Source of the DNA: Lederbergia lenta NBRC 16444
GTDB lineage: Bacteria > Bacillota > Bacilli > Bacillales > Bacillaceae_C
Length of the DNA: 64,000 nucleotides
Assembly (NCBI RefSeq): GCF_001591545.1
Contig: NZ_BCVC01000004.1
Location: forward strand, 124,001-188,000
Direction: 5' to 3'
Under the pieces are notes generated by a model. It saw only the letters and a program-made list of their open reading frames with translations, had not been told where the DNA came from and searched no databases. Below are positions 34,865-43,811 of this stretch, one piece after another; positions within the stretch are counted from its first letter, which is position 1, and each line of letters begins with the position of its first letter. A program made the translations under genes and the position numbers.

Positions 34865-35374
34865 ATGTTGAATGACCACCTTCGATTAATGAATGTTTTT
34901 GCTGTATCAGATGAGATTATTGGCCGAAAAAAATTACAAAAAATGATATATATTGCAAAAAAACTAGACTTTCCTTTTCAAGAGAAATTTGAATTTCACT
35001 TTTATGGTCCATATTCAGAAGAATTGACACTGCGTGTAGAAGAATTATGTAACTTTGGTTTTATCGAAGAAACAAAAGAAGATAAAGGGAGTTATTATCA
35101 ATATAGATATATAATTACTGAAAGTGGGGAAGAGTTTTTAAATTCTTACCAAAAAGAAATACCTCATCTTCATGAATGTTTTACTAGTATGAATCAGGAA
35201 ACCTCGCGTTTTTTAGAGTTAGTTTCAACGATTCTATATTTCGAAGAAGAACCGAAAACAGAAGTAGTGAAAAAAATACATACACTAAAAAATAAGCAGC
35301 AATATACACTAGAAGAAATGGACCAGGCATATATATACATAGAGCAATTGAAAAAGACAGCCGTTCCGCATTAA
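34865..35374 (+). CDS. ywgA: YwgA family protein
   Basis: A 169-residue soluble protein of unknown function. The N-terminal RKKLQKMIYIAKKLDFPFQEKFEFHFYGPYSEELTLRVEEL resembles a winged-helix-like domain and is the conserved part. AGGAG lies 13 bases before the ATG, rather long. Conserved partner of ywfO in position. Confidence 0.8.
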   Translation: MLNDHLRLMNVFAVSDEIIGRKKLQKMIYIAKKLDFPFQEKFEFHFYGPYSEELTLRVEELCNFGFIEETKEDKGSYYQYRYIITESGEEFLNSYQKEIPHLHECFTSMNQETSRFLELVSTILYFEEEPKTEVVKKIHTLKNKQQYTLEEMDQAYIYIEQLKKTAVPH

Positions 35375-35410
35375 GATGTCGGATTTGCTGTCTTTTGGAC
35401 TAGTGTTCTT

Positions 35411-35596
35411 TTATTCGTCGCTTAGTCTTTTCCCGCCTACAGCGTAATGGTTTTTGCTCATTTCTTCGATGAAGACAACAATCTTATCTTCGGCGGCCCC
35501 TGTTGTTTCGCTGACAGCAGTTGTTACCTTTTCTACGAGTGCCTTTTTTTGTTCTTCACTACGGCCTTCGATCATTTTAACGGTTACATATGGCAT
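35411..35596 (-). CDS. ywhB: 4-oxalocrotonate tautomerase-like protein YwhB
   Basis: Small tautomerase, 61 residues, with catalytic Pro-1 after removal of the initiator Met (MPYVTVKMIEGRSEEQK) and the conserved EEMSKNHYAVGGKRLSDE tail. It assembles into oligomers in the family. In B. subtilis the physiological substrate is unknown. GGGAGG lies before the ATG. It reads against its neighbours ywgA and ywhC. Confidence 0.9.
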   Translation of the reverse strand: MPYVTVKMIEGRSEEQKKALVEKVTTAVSETTGAAEDKIVVFIEEMSKNHYAVGGKRLSDE

Positions 35597-35749
35597 ACTA
35601 TTTTTCCTCCCTCAATATGTAGTATCATGAAAAGTGTATGCCTTTTTTAGGTTTGGAGCAAGAGATCGAACAATTTAAATGAGTATGCGTGATTTATTTT
35701 GTATAATATAGTTTAGAAGTATAGTTTGAAAAATGAAGGGGCTGTGTGT

Positions 35750-36403
35750 GTGGAACGATTTCTTAGGTTTCCATTGGAACAAATTCCGCTTATTGCCGGA
35801 GTATTACTGATCGCTTTTACTGTGCATGAATTTGCGCATGCCTATACAGCGAATAAATTAGGAGATCCAACTGCGAAGAAACAGGGACGGTTAACGTTAA
35901 ATCCAATGCAGCATCTTGATCCTATCGGGACGTTGCTCATTTTTATCGTTGGATTTGGATGGGCACGACCTGTACCAGTTAATCGAAATTATTTCAAAAA
36001 TCCTCGTCTAGGTGGCATACTTGTTTCCTTGATGGGACCTGTTAGTAACTTTGCCCTCGCTTTAATTGGAACAGGAATCATGTACGGCTTGGTTGTGACT
36101 GGGATTGCTGCTACATTACCATCTTTAGTGGTGCAATTTTTTAGTCTATTCGTTTATCTGAATGTATTGCTATTTGTCTTTAACTTAATACCACTGCCCC
36201 CTCTTGACGGGTACCGAATTGTGGAGGATCTTGTGCCACCTTCCGTTAGAGCAAAAATGATGCAATACGAGCAGTATGGATCCTTAATTTTTTTAATCCT
36301 TGTTATTACACCATTAGGTAGATATACAATATATCCAATCATCAACAATGGCGTACCATTTTTTATTAATAGTCTAAATAATTTTTTCGCCATGCTTTTT
36401 TAA
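35750..36403 (+). CDS. ywhC: Site-2 protease family zinc metalloprotease YwhC
   Basis: Intramembrane M50-type protease homologue, 217 residues from GTG 35750. The zinc motif VHEFAHAY (HExxH) near residue 23 and the PLPPLDGYRI motif (third ligand) near residue 147 are both intact, with about five membrane segments. The GTG is chosen with GAAGGGG 8 bases upstream. A TATAAT at 35702-35707 may be its promoter. The substrate is unknown. Followed by ywhD. Confidence 0.85.
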   Translation: MERFLRFPLEQIPLIAGVLLIAFTVHEFAHAYTANKLGDPTAKKQGRLTLNPMQHLDPIGTLLIFIVGFGWARPVPVNRNYFKNPRLGGILVSLMGPVSNFALALIGTGIMYGLVVTGIAATLPSLVVQFFSLFVYLNVLLFVFNLIPLPPLDGYRIVEDLVPPSVRAKMMQYEQYGSLIFLILVITPLGRYTIYPIINNGVPFFINSLNNFFAMLF

Positions 36404-36433
36404 TTTATGAAAGAGTGATAGGAGGAATGTAGG

Positions 36434-36940
36434 ATGGAAAAAGGTAAAAGAAAGCTGGAGTTTAATATTATTAAAAATGATCCAACTGATGGGCATAAAG
36501 GTTTTGGGATTGGCTCCCTCAATTTAGAAAATATTACTCCTTTAATGGTCGATCCTGAAGAAGGTGAAGCGTGGATCGAAGAACAAGCGATGCACGCACG
36601 CAGTAAAACAGAACGTGGCGTAAAATACTTAAAAGATCGAACTGAATTACCAGAAGAAGGAACAAAGACATTTTGGGTTATTTGGGTAGCTGTCGACCGA
36701 AAACCAGAGGGCCCTTATTATGCCGGAATTACAGCCTGTGAATTACTCATCAATCGTCCTGCTCGCCGAGGCTATAAGTCAATGCCTGAACATGTCAACC
36801 ATCTAGATAAAGCAATGAAAGGACATGTGATCGTTCACAACATGGATGAAAAATCCAGAAACATCCTCTCAGACTTCCTAAAAGAATACGACGAAGGCAT
36901 GTGGGAACGCGCAAACGAAGAATTAAAAAAAGAATTTTAA
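36434..36940 (+). CDS. ywhD: YwhD family protein
   Basis: A 168-residue soluble protein of unknown function, conserved in Bacillaceae. Recognised by FNIIKNDPTDGHKGFGIGSLNLENITPL near the N-terminus, the central FWVIWVAVDRKPEGPYYAGI and the MPEHVNHLDKAMKG region. Located 30 bases after ywhC with AGGAGGA before the ATG, as in B. subtilis. Confidence 0.87.
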   Translation: MEKGKRKLEFNIIKNDPTDGHKGFGIGSLNLENITPLMVDPEEGEAWIEEQAMHARSKTERGVKYLKDRTELPEEGTKTFWVIWVAVDRKPEGPYYAGITACELLINRPARRGYKSMPEHVNHLDKAMKGHVIVHNMDEKSRNILSDFLKEYDEGMWERANEELKKEF

Positions 36941-36947
36941 TACAGAA

Positions 36948-37096
36948 AAGCGGAAGCGCCTGTTTAGCGACGTACAAACTGGAGGGATTCTGACGAGATA
37001 AAGGAAACACGATAAGCCTGCAAGGCGAACCGATGTTGACTTATCGTAGGAAGAATCGTGAAGTTTGCTAGTCGCTGGGCGCTGTAGCTAGACACC
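36948..37096 (+). repeat. Dispersed palindromic element, copy lacking the middle module
   Basis: It starts GAAAAGCGGAAGCGCC and ends GGGCGCTGTAGCTAGACA. Blocks in order: GTTTAGCGACGTACAAACT, GACGAGATAAAGGAAACAC, GATAAGCCTGCAAGGCGAACC, GATGTTGACTTATCGTAGG, GAATCGTGAAGTTTGCTAG. The GCGCCCGCAGGA...GGAACCTTATT module of other copies is absent, showing that the element is modular. Confidence 0.8.
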
Positions 37097-37097
37097 A

Positions 37098-37275
37098 AGA
37101 AAAGCGGAAGCGCCCGTTCAGCGACAAAAACTGCGCTCGCAGGAAGCGGGTGAGTCGACGTTGCCACAGGACGTGGCGGTTTAGTCGAGGAACCTTATTT
37201 TTCATGCGAGATAAAGGAAACACAATGTTGACCTATCGTAGGAAGAATCCTAAAGTTTTCTAGTCATTGGGTGCA
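37098..37275 (+). repeat. Dispersed palindromic element, second tandem copy
   Basis: It follows the previous copy directly. It starts GAAAAGCGGAAGCGCC, carries the middle module (CTGCGCTCGCAGGAAGCGGG, GTCGACGTTGCCACAGGACG, TAGTCGAGGAACCTTATT), lacks the AAGCCTGCAAGGCGAACC block, and fades out after TTTTCTAGTCATTGGGTGC without the TAGACA end. Confidence 0.8.
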
Positions 37276-37296
37276 TTTAATTGTAATTCAAATGTA

Positions 37297-37398
37297 GTGC
37301 TCACCAAATTTTACAAAAATCAACAAAAGTATGAACAATCTATGACAGTTTCGGAAAACGAACAAAGGCTGCTTGCTGAATATCGTAAAAAAAAGTAA
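37297..37398 (+). pseudogene. Possible truncated gene tail
   Basis: A plus-strand open frame beginning directly at the 3' edge of the repeat reads like a protein end (KNQQKYEQSMTVSENEQRLL...YRKKK, stop TAA), with no ribosome-binding site for GTG 37297 or ATG 37342. It lies between the repeat and a terminator. It could be the C-terminus of a gene destroyed by the repeat, or chance. Confidence 0.3.
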
Positions 37399-37436
37399 AC
37401 TTGATATAGTTTGCACATGGCAGACTAGGACAATCA

Positions 37437-37467
37437 AAAGCCCGAGGCTGCACACCTCGGGTTTTTG
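37437..37467. terminator. Terminator between ywhD region and pbpG
   Basis: CCCGAGG pairs with CCTCGGG, preceded by AAAAG and followed by TTTTT. It may work in both directions for the convergent units. Confidence 0.8.
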
Positions 37468-37531
37468 GCATTTAATTAATCGTTTTCACAGACTTAGCGA
37501 AGATTTGGGGAATCCAGGTGATTAATTAAAA

Positions 37532-39511
37532 TTAATGATGACATATTTCTTTAGGCTCCGTGCCGTTTGCAAAGTAGATGAGTCTAAAGGTTGGACAGGA
37601 CTGAGTAGCGATTTTTCCAGTTACAGGATCTATCGGGATCGGCTCTACCCCTACAGGTGGCTTAAATGTATGGATGTCTTCAGGTTCTCCTTCGATTGCC
37701 CGCTCCATAAATTGAGACCAAATATTTTTTGCATATAATTTATCTGCAGTAAGTGTAATCTCTGACCCTTTGTCATACCCAGTCCATACTGTAGCTGCAA
37801 GAGCTGGTGTATAGCCTGCCATCCAACTATCTGAATTGGTTGAACCGGATTTTCCGGCATATAGTCGGTTCATATGTGGAGCTATTGAAGCACCTGTCAC
37901 AGTAGCGTAGCCATTCAATTTCGTATCAAACATTCCCGTCATCATATGGCTCATCACGAACGCAAGTTGTGGTTTTAATAATTGCTCGTGATTTTGTGTT
38001 GCTTCGTATACTACTTTTCCTCGATAATCCTCTACCTTTTGAATAAAAACAGGCTCTACCTTATCTCCACCATTCGCAAGCATACTATAGGCATTTAATA
38101 ATTCCATGACCTTTACACCAGAACTTCCAAGTGCAAGCGATGGGACCTGAGCAATGTCTGTAGTAATGCCGAAATTTTTCATCGTATCGACCAGTACTTC
38201 TTGTCCTAAAAATAAATGAGTTTTTACTGCGTACATATTGTCAGAAACAGCTAAGGCTTGGGCCATTGTAATTTCCCTGTTCGCATATTGGTTGTTGAAA
38301 TTCTGTGGTGTGTATTCTGAATTATTATCGTTATATTTAAATGTAGTAGCCTCGCTACGCAATAAAGTAGAAGGAGTAAAGCCTCTCTCAAGTGCTGCGT
38401 AGTATAGAAGCGGCTTAATGGTAGACCCAGGTTGGCGAATTGCCTGAGTTGCCCGGTTGAAAGAACTTTCATCATAATCCCGACCACCAACCATGGCAGT
38501 GACAAAACCTGAACGCGGATCCATTGCGGCAAAGCCAACTTGTATGTCCGAAGAATCAGAAATAGTATCTGCTATAACTGATTCAGCAATTTCTTGTTGT
38601 TTAGGATCAAGTGTAGTGAAAACCTTTAATCCACCTAAAGTAACTATCCTTTCATCTAATCCAACCTTTGTTAGAAGTTCTTTTTTTACGGCATCATAAA
38701 AGTATGGTGCTGATTCTGCCCGATGATGTGGATGCTTACCAATGAATATAAGTTTTTCCTTTGCTGCTGCATCAGCTTGTTCGTTAGAGATAACACCTGT
38801 TTCTTTCATCGCATCCAGAATGAGTAACTGTCTATTTTTTGCTTTTTCAAAAGAAATAAGTGGTGAAAAAATACCTGGACCTTTGGGGATTCCCGAGAGC
38901 ATTGCGCCTTCTGCAAGTGATAAATCCTTTGCACTTTTTCCAAAGTAATATTGGCTAGCTGCTTCAATTCCATAGGCACCATGTCCATATGAAATAGTGT
39001 TTAAATAGCCCTCTAGAATTTCATCTTTATCATAATTTATTTCTAGACGAATGGCATAAAAGGCCTCGGATATTTTCCTTTTCCAGGTTTTGTCTAAAGT
39101 TAAAAATAAATTCCGAGCATATTGTTGTGTAATTGTACTAGCACCTTGAACCTTTTTCATAGCTTTTGCATTCGCTAAAACAGCTCCCCCAATTCTTTTA
39201 ATATCAAAGCCGTGATGACTGTAAAAGGTTCGGTCTTCAATCGCAATTATCGCGTCTATCGTAGTAGGGGAAATGTCATCTAGGGAAACCCAATAACGTT
39301 TTTGACCACTATTACTTTCTCCAATGATAGATCCATCATCTGCATAGTATAAATTGGATTGTGGAATAGATAATGGAGGTGGGCCGATTATTTTCATATA
39401 TAAATAAAAGGAAAATAGAAGAACTGCAATAGCTGCAAAAGCTAGTATGCTGGTGAAAGTAAGTAATCTCACTGTTCTCCATTTTCTTCTTATTGCTTTT
39501 TCCGGTTCCAA
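37532..39511 (-). CDS. pbpG: Class A penicillin-binding protein (PbpG/PBP2d type)
   Basis: Bifunctional peptidoglycan synthase anchored by one N-terminal membrane segment (about residues 20-45). Glycosyltransferase domain: catalytic Glu in IAIEDRTFYSHHGFD, then QGASTITQQYARNLFL. Transpeptidase domain: serine motif QPGSTIKPL, SDN, and KSGST in the KTG position. The TTG at 39511 is chosen with GGGAGGTGG about 7 bases upstream; the ATG at 39529 spans that site. In B. subtilis pbpG is sigma-F dependent and acts in the spore wall. Position beside ywhD supports this assignment. Confidence 0.88.
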   Translation of the reverse strand: MEPEKAIRRKWRTVRLLTFTSILAFAAIAVLLFSFYLYMKIIGPPPLSIPQSNLYYADDGSIIGESNSGQKRYWVSLDDISPTTIDAIIAIEDRTFYSHHGFDIKRIGGAVLANAKAMKKVQGASTITQQYARNLFLTLDKTWKRKISEAFYAIRLEINYDKDEILEGYLNTISYGHGAYGIEAASQYYFGKSAKDLSLAEGAMLSGIPKGPGIFSPLISFEKAKNRQLLILDAMKETGVISNEQADAAAKEKLIFIGKHPHHRAESAPYFYDAVKKELLTKVGLDERIVTLGGLKVFTTLDPKQQEIAESVIADTISDSSDIQVGFAAMDPRSGFVTAMVGGRDYDESSFNRATQAIRQPGSTIKPLLYYAALERGFTPSTLLRSEATTFKYNDNNSEYTPQNFNNQYANREITMAQALAVSDNMYAVKTHLFLGQEVLVDTMKNFGITTDIAQVPSLALGSSGVKVMELLNAYSMLANGGDKVEPVFIQKVEDYRGKVVYEATQNHEQLLKPQLAFVMSHMMTGMFDTKLNGYATVTGASIAPHMNRLYAGKSGSTNSDSWMAGYTPALAATVWTGYDKGSEITLTADKLYAKNIWSQFMERAIEGEPEDIHTFKPPVGVEPIPIDPVTGKIATQSCPTFRLIYFANGTEPKEICHH

Positions 39512-39747
39512 TGAATCCACCTCCCACATTCTATTAATCTTTTTCTCATCAGTATGAAAGTAAAACTGATTTTTTATTCATTTATTTTAAGTTTATTTCC
39601 TTTTCTCGTAATTTGTGTTGCCCTGTGGGAAGGCATACCGTGGAAGCCTGGAATATTATATAATAGTAAGTAACGACGATGATTTGTTGAAATGAATGGA
39701 ACGGAAGGCTATAATAAAAGGATTATTTGATAAAAGGAGACGGAGTC

Positions 39748-40185
39748 ATGGATGTTAAAGAGAAGAAAAAAGTGGCGAAAATAAAGCTTGTAACAGTAAT
39801 CCGTCATCCGGATCAGGAAAATGAAACGTTTGAGCTATGGGTGGAAGGTTCCCTCTTTCGAAAACAAGATCATACTTATCTAACATTTGAAGAAGTCCAA
39901 GAAAATGGAAGTGTCAGGACAACCGTAAGAATGGGAGAGGAAGAAGCGCTTATTTTAAGAGGCGGATCGATCAAAATGAGATTACCTTTCATTTTAAATG
40001 AAAAACAACCTGGAAGTTATGACGGTGGATATGGTTCACTAGCAGTGACCGTTCATACCCATACATTACAATTTGAACATAATGAAGATCGCGGTCGTTT
40101 TATCGTCGACTATGATTTGCTTACAGGTGATCAGCTTGTTGGAGAATATAATTTAGAATTTACATATACGGAGGAGAAGCAATGA
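39748..40185 (+). CDS. ywiB: YwiB family beta-barrel protein (DUF1934)
   Basis: A 145-residue soluble protein, mainly beta strands by its alternating pattern (calycin-like barrel), no known catalytic residues. The ATG at 39748 is chosen; AAAGGAG lies about 8-9 bases upstream. The stop codon overlaps the argS start (ATGA), so the two are translationally coupled, as in B. subtilis ywiB-argS. Confidence 0.85.
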   Translation: MDVKEKKKVAKIKLVTVIRHPDQENETFELWVEGSLFRKQDHTYLTFEEVQENGSVRTTVRMGEEEALILRGGSIKMRLPFILNEKQPGSYDGGYGSLAVTVHTHTLQFEHNEDRGRFIVDYDLLTGDQLVGEYNLEFTYTEEKQ

Positions 40186-41852
40186 ACGCAGTTGAAAAAA
40201 TTCAAAGTGAACTAAAGACAGCTATTCGTGATGCGGCCGTTAATGCCGGATTAGCATCATTGGAAGAGATGCCTGAAGTAATTTTAGAAACACCAAAAGA
40301 TAAAACGCATGGAGATTATTCAACAAACATGGCGATGCAACTTGCTCGTGTAGCGAAAAAAGCGCCGCGAATGATAGCTGAACAAATTCAAGCAAATATC
40401 GATAACTCAAAAGCTTCCATCGAGAAAATTGAAATAGCGGGACCAGGATTTATTAATTTTTACATGAACAATAATTACTTGACGGAGCTTGTACCAGCAA
40501 TATTACAAGCCGGAGACGATTATGGTCGCTCTAATGCGGGAAATGGTTTAAAAGTGCAAGTCGAATTTGTATCAGCCAATCCAACAGGTGACCTTCACCT
40601 TGGGCATGCACGTGGCGCAGCTGTTGGAGATTCCCTTTGCAATGTGTTGGAAAAGGCCGGATATGATGTTTCGCGTGAATACTATATAAATGATGCTGGC
40701 AATCAAATTCATAACTTAGCACTTTCTGTTGAAGCACGTTACTATCAAGCATTAGGTCTTGATAAAGAGATGCCTGAGGATGGGTATCACGGGAAAGATA
40801 TTATTGGTATCGGTGAGAAGTTAGCTAAAGAATTTGGCGATAAATATGTAAATGTCGATGAAAAAGAGCGTTTTGCATTTTTCCGTCGTTATGGCCTTGA
40901 CTACGAAATGGAAAAGTTAAAGGCAGATCTTGCCCAGTTTCGTGTTCTTTTTGATGTCTGGTATTCAGAAACGTCTTTATACGAGAACGGGAAAATTGAT
41001 GTAGCATTAGAAATGCTTCGCGAAAAAGGCCATATCTATGAAGAAGAAGGAGCTACATGGTTCCGTTCAACAACATTTGGTGATGACAAAGATCGCGTAT
41101 TAATTAAAAATGACGGCACATACACATACTTAACACCTGATATCGCGTACCATCAAGATAAAATCGCCCGCGGCTTTGATAAATTAATCAATATTTGGGG
41201 AGCAGATCACCATGGCTATATTCCTCGTATGAAAGCAGCAGTTGAGGCACTTGGTTATGAAAGAGATCGTCTTGAAGTAGAAATCATTCAGCTTGTTAAT
41301 TTATTTAAAGATGGCGAAAGAATGAAAATGAGTAAGCGTACTGGAAAAGCAGTCACGATGCGTGAGCTAATTGAAGAAGTTGGATTAGATGCCGTTCGTT
41401 ACTTCTTTGCGATGAGAAGTGGGGACACTCATATGGACTTCGACCTTGATCTGGCTGTATCGGAATCAAATGAAAACCCAGTCTATTACTCGCAATATGC
41501 ACATGCTAGAATTTGTAGCATTCTTCGCTCGGCACAGGAAAAAGGCTTTACAGTCGATGGTCAAGCAGACTTGGCAACATTAGATAGCGAAAAAGCAGTG
41601 GAACTGTTGAAAAAGCTTGGAGAGTTCCCACAAGTAGTAGCGGATGCAGCTGAAAAGCGTATCCCGCATCGTGTTACAAACTATATTTTTGAGCTAGCAT
41701 CCACATTCCACAGTTTCTATAATGCGGAAAAAGTATTGAATGAAGATAATGTAGAGGAAACAAAAGCGAGACTAGCATTAGTTAAAGCAGTGCAAATTAC
41801 ATTAAAGAATGCATTAGCACTCGTCGGAGTATCTGCGCCAGAGAAAATGTAA
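40182..41852 (+). CDS. argS: Arginyl-tRNA synthetase
   Basis: Class I aminoacyl-tRNA synthetase that charges tRNA-Arg. An N-terminal tRNA-binding domain is followed by the HIGH-type signature [17 protein letters not shown] near residue 130, the catalytic Rossmann core, the KMSKRTG motif and the all-helical anticodon-binding domain. 556 residues, typical length. GGAGGAG lies before the ATG, inside ywiB. No T-box leader precedes the ywiB-argS unit. Confidence 0.97.
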   Translation: MNAVEKIQSELKTAIRDAAVNAGLASLEEMPEVILETPKDKTHGDYSTNMAMQLARVAKKAPRMIAEQIQANIDNSKASIEKIEIAGPGFINFYMNNNYLTELVPAILQAGDDYGRSNAGNGLKVQVEFVSANPTGDLHLGHARGAAVGDSLCNVLEKAGYDVSREYYINDAGNQIHNLALSVEARYYQALGLDKEMPEDGYHGKDIIGIGEKLAKEFGDKYVNVDEKERFAFFRRYGLDYEMEKLKADLAQFRVLFDVWYSETSLYENGKIDVALEMLREKGHIYEEEGATWFRSTTFGDDKDRVLIKNDGTYTYLTPDIAYHQDKIARGFDKLINIWGADHHGYIPRMKAAVEALGYERDRLEVEIIQLVNLFKDGERMKMSKRTGKAVTMRELIEEVGLDAVRYFFAMRSGDTHMDFDLDLAVSESNENPVYYSQYAHARICSILRSAQEKGFTVDGQADLATLDSEKAVELLKKLGEFPQVVADAAEKRIPHRVTNYIFELASTFHSFYNAEKVLNEDNVEETKARLALVKAVQITLKNALALVGVSAPEKM

Positions 41853-41863
41853 TAAAACGAACG

Positions 41864-41900
41864 AAAGCCACTATGAATGCAGTGGCTTTTTTCTTTTTTT
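41864..41900 (+). terminator. Terminator after argS
   Basis: AAAGCCACT pairs with AGTGGCTTT, followed by TTTTTCTTTTTTTT. Confidence 0.88.
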
Positions 41901-41939
41901 TAAGCGTTTGGGGATTGAGAAAAGTGAAAATCAACTGTC

Positions 41940-42090
41940 AGCCGGGCGGTCGAAAGTGGCTATGGCCAGTAATCACGTTGCGACCGCCAGTAAATTGTTC
42001 GCTATGGATTGTAAAATCTCTCTGACGGCCAGTAACCTTCGCATGACGGCCGGTAAAAGTCCGACCATGGCCAGTAACAGCAAATAAGGA
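41940..42090. repeat. 21-bp-period degenerate repeat array, locus 2
   Basis: Six units with GTAA starting at 41969, 41990, 42011, 42032, 42053 and 42074, exactly 21 bases apart; a seventh, decayed unit may lie near 41949. Cores: ATGGCCAGTAA, ACCGCCAGTAAA, ATGGATTGTAAAA, ACGGCCAGTAA, ACGGCCGGTAAAA, ATGGCCAGTAA. The same consensus, period and setting (between convergent genes argS and cls, downstream of a terminator) as locus 1 at 5219-5472, but the inter-core bases differ. The plus frame that reads core codons as (T/A/M)A(S/C/G)(K/N) is open for 59 codons up to TAA 42087-42089. Confidence 0.85.
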
Positions 42091-42137
42091 ATCTTTTTGT
42101 ATGAAGAGAAGGTGTATCCAATCAAAACACGTTTATT

Positions 42138-43337
42138 TTATAATAATCCTTGAAAAAGAATTCCGATCCATTCTTTTATCCGCACAAAAACTCGCACCTT
42201 TTGTAATTCATCCAAAGTTAGCACAGTTGAATGCTCGATATCCTCTGCTAGGGCATTTTCCACATCTGAAATAAACACCTTATCGTATATAAAGCAGTTA
42301 ATTTCATGATTTAAAAGAATGCTTCTTCTGTCAAAGTTTGCTGTACCAATATCACAAATATTTCCGTCAATCACAATTACTTTTGCGTGGAAAAATCCTT
42401 TTTGAAACTGATAAACGTTACCTCCCCCAGCAAGCACTTTTCTTAAATAACGAAAAGACGCTTCTTTCACAATGGGGTGATCTGATTTTTCTGGAACAAG
42501 TATAGAGACAGATATACCTCTTGCTTGTGCGATTTCAATTGCAGAAAATAATTTTGCCGGGGGAATAAAGTATGGCGTGCCTATAATGATTTTTTCTTGC
42601 GCTTTTTCAATGAGCTGAATCAACTTAGCTTCTGCCTCTATTCCTTCCGATGGGTAAAGGTAATGCTCCATAGTCATTGCTTGATCAGAAAAAGACATTG
42701 AATCTATACGAATTTCTTGGTTTGTAGCACGTTTCCAATCTAATAGGAATTCTTGCTGAAGATCTGCAACGCTTTTCCCATCCATTCGAATATGGTAATC
42801 GCGCCAAGGTGATAATTCTGGGTCAAGATCAATATATTCTTTGCCAATATTGTATCCACCTAAAAAGCCAATCTTTCCATCGATAATCGTAATTTTTCGA
42901 TGATTTCTTTTTTGTAAAGTAAAAAAGTAAAAAGGGAAATATGGTCTATGGCAAAAGACAATATCAATACCGATCTCTTTGGCTTCGGCAATCCAATTTT
43001 TGGGTACACTTCTGCTTCCAAACCAATCTAGAAGAAGTCGTACCTTTACACCTTTTAGAGCCTGCTCTTTTAATGCTTCAAAAAAGGCATGGCTAAAGCG
43101 GTCATTTTTTACGATATAAAAAAGAATGTGAATGGTTTTTTTTGCTTCTCTAAGATCATTAAAATAGCATCTATATAAATCAGCACCGTTTGTGATTAAT
43201 TGTAATTGACCTTTTCTGAGTGGATAACTTCTTCTTGTCCACTGTTTTTTATGTATATAGCTGCCGAGAGTAAAGTCTATATAGGCCCATATCACAATGA
43301 AAACAATCAGTAAGCATATTCCTGTAATCCAGCCCAT
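42138..43337 (-). CDS. cls: Cardiolipin synthase (phospholipase D family)
   Basis: Membrane-associated enzyme that condenses two phosphatidylglycerols to cardiolipin. One N-terminal membrane segment (about residues 3-25), then two HKD motifs: HRKITIIDGKIGFLGGYNIG and HAKVIVIDGNICDIGTANFD. At 399 residues it lacks the second N-terminal membrane helix of the roughly 480-residue ClsA and resembles the YwiE/YwjE-type minor synthases, matching its place beside argS. The ATG at 43337 follows GGGGAG with 8 bases of spacing; GTG and ATG codons just upstream overlap the site. Confidence 0.85.
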   Translation of the reverse strand: MGWITGICLLIVFIVIWAYIDFTLGSYIHKKQWTRRSYPLRKGQLQLITNGADLYRCYFNDLREAKKTIHILFYIVKNDRFSHAFFEALKEQALKGVKVRLLLDWFGSRSVPKNWIAEAKEIGIDIVFCHRPYFPFYFFTLQKRNHRKITIIDGKIGFLGGYNIGKEYIDLDPELSPWRDYHIRMDGKSVADLQQEFLLDWKRATNQEIRIDSMSFSDQAMTMEHYLYPSEGIEAEAKLIQLIEKAQEKIIIGTPYFIPPAKLFSAIEIAQARGISVSILVPEKSDHPIVKEASFRYLRKVLAGGGNVYQFQKGFFHAKVIVIDGNICDIGTANFDRRSILLNHEINCFIYDKVFISDVENALAEDIEHSTVLTLDELQKVRVFVRIKEWIGILFQGLL

Positions 43338-43417
43338 GTACATCACTCCCCGCTCAATATGTATCTATAGTATTGCCTGAAAGTCTTAAAAAAGATGTGA
43401 TAAACAAAAAATACATG

Positions 43418-43423
43418 TATAAT
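43418..43423 (+). promoter_or_regulatory. -10 element of the B12 uptake operon
   Basis: A perfect TATAAT lies ahead of the cobalamin riboswitch; the -35 region is poor. Predicted transcription start is near 43430. Confidence 0.45.
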
Positions 43424-43454
43424 GATAGGAGATTTATCATTACATATTTCGGAT

Positions 43455-43720
43455 ATCGGTGCTTGTGTATGTTTGGCTATGGTCGTATAGAAGGGAAAAG
43501 CTGATTATCAGCCATCCCCACTGTAAGAGTCCACGCTATACACAAATAAAGCTGAAAAGGGAAGTTGGTTTAAGTCCAACGCGGTCCCGCCACTGTAAAT
43601 GGGAGTGAGCTGTAAAAAAACCACTATACTTATAGTATGGGAAGGAACAGCAAACGATGATCCATGAGCCAGGAGACCTGCCGATGCCATTGTACCAGTG
43701 AACCTACGAGGATGGGGAAG
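43455..43720 (+). ncRNA. Cobalamin riboswitch
   Basis: The class hallmarks are present in order: a GCTTGTGTAT/ATACACAA helix, then GAAAAGGGAAGTTGGTTTAA with GTCCAAC, the B12-box part GCGGTCCCGCCACTGTAA, and GAGCCAGGAGACCTGCC near 43667. An extra stem-loop (CACTATACTTATAGTATGG) sits between the last two. It ends ahead of a terminator hairpin and the first gene of a B12 uptake operon, so high adenosylcobalamin should stop transcription. Confidence 0.95.
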
Positions 43721-43760
43721 GTGGATAAGCAGAGACTTTATTAAGTGCTGTCCGCTATTT

Positions 43761-43793
43761 TACATCTCCAACGTTGGGGGTGTTTTTTTATTT
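43761..43793 (+). terminator. Riboswitch expression-platform terminator
   Basis: ACATCTCCAAC pairs with GTTGGGGGTGT (with wobbles), followed by TTTTTTTATTTT, between the riboswitch and the btuF start. Confidence 0.8.
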
Positions 43794-43811
43794 TAAAAGG
43801 AGGAATGTTTT

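Noticed and set aside
39530-39747. T-box leader for ywiB-argS
   Set aside because: No T-box sequence, no specifier-loop structure and no terminator in the spacer.
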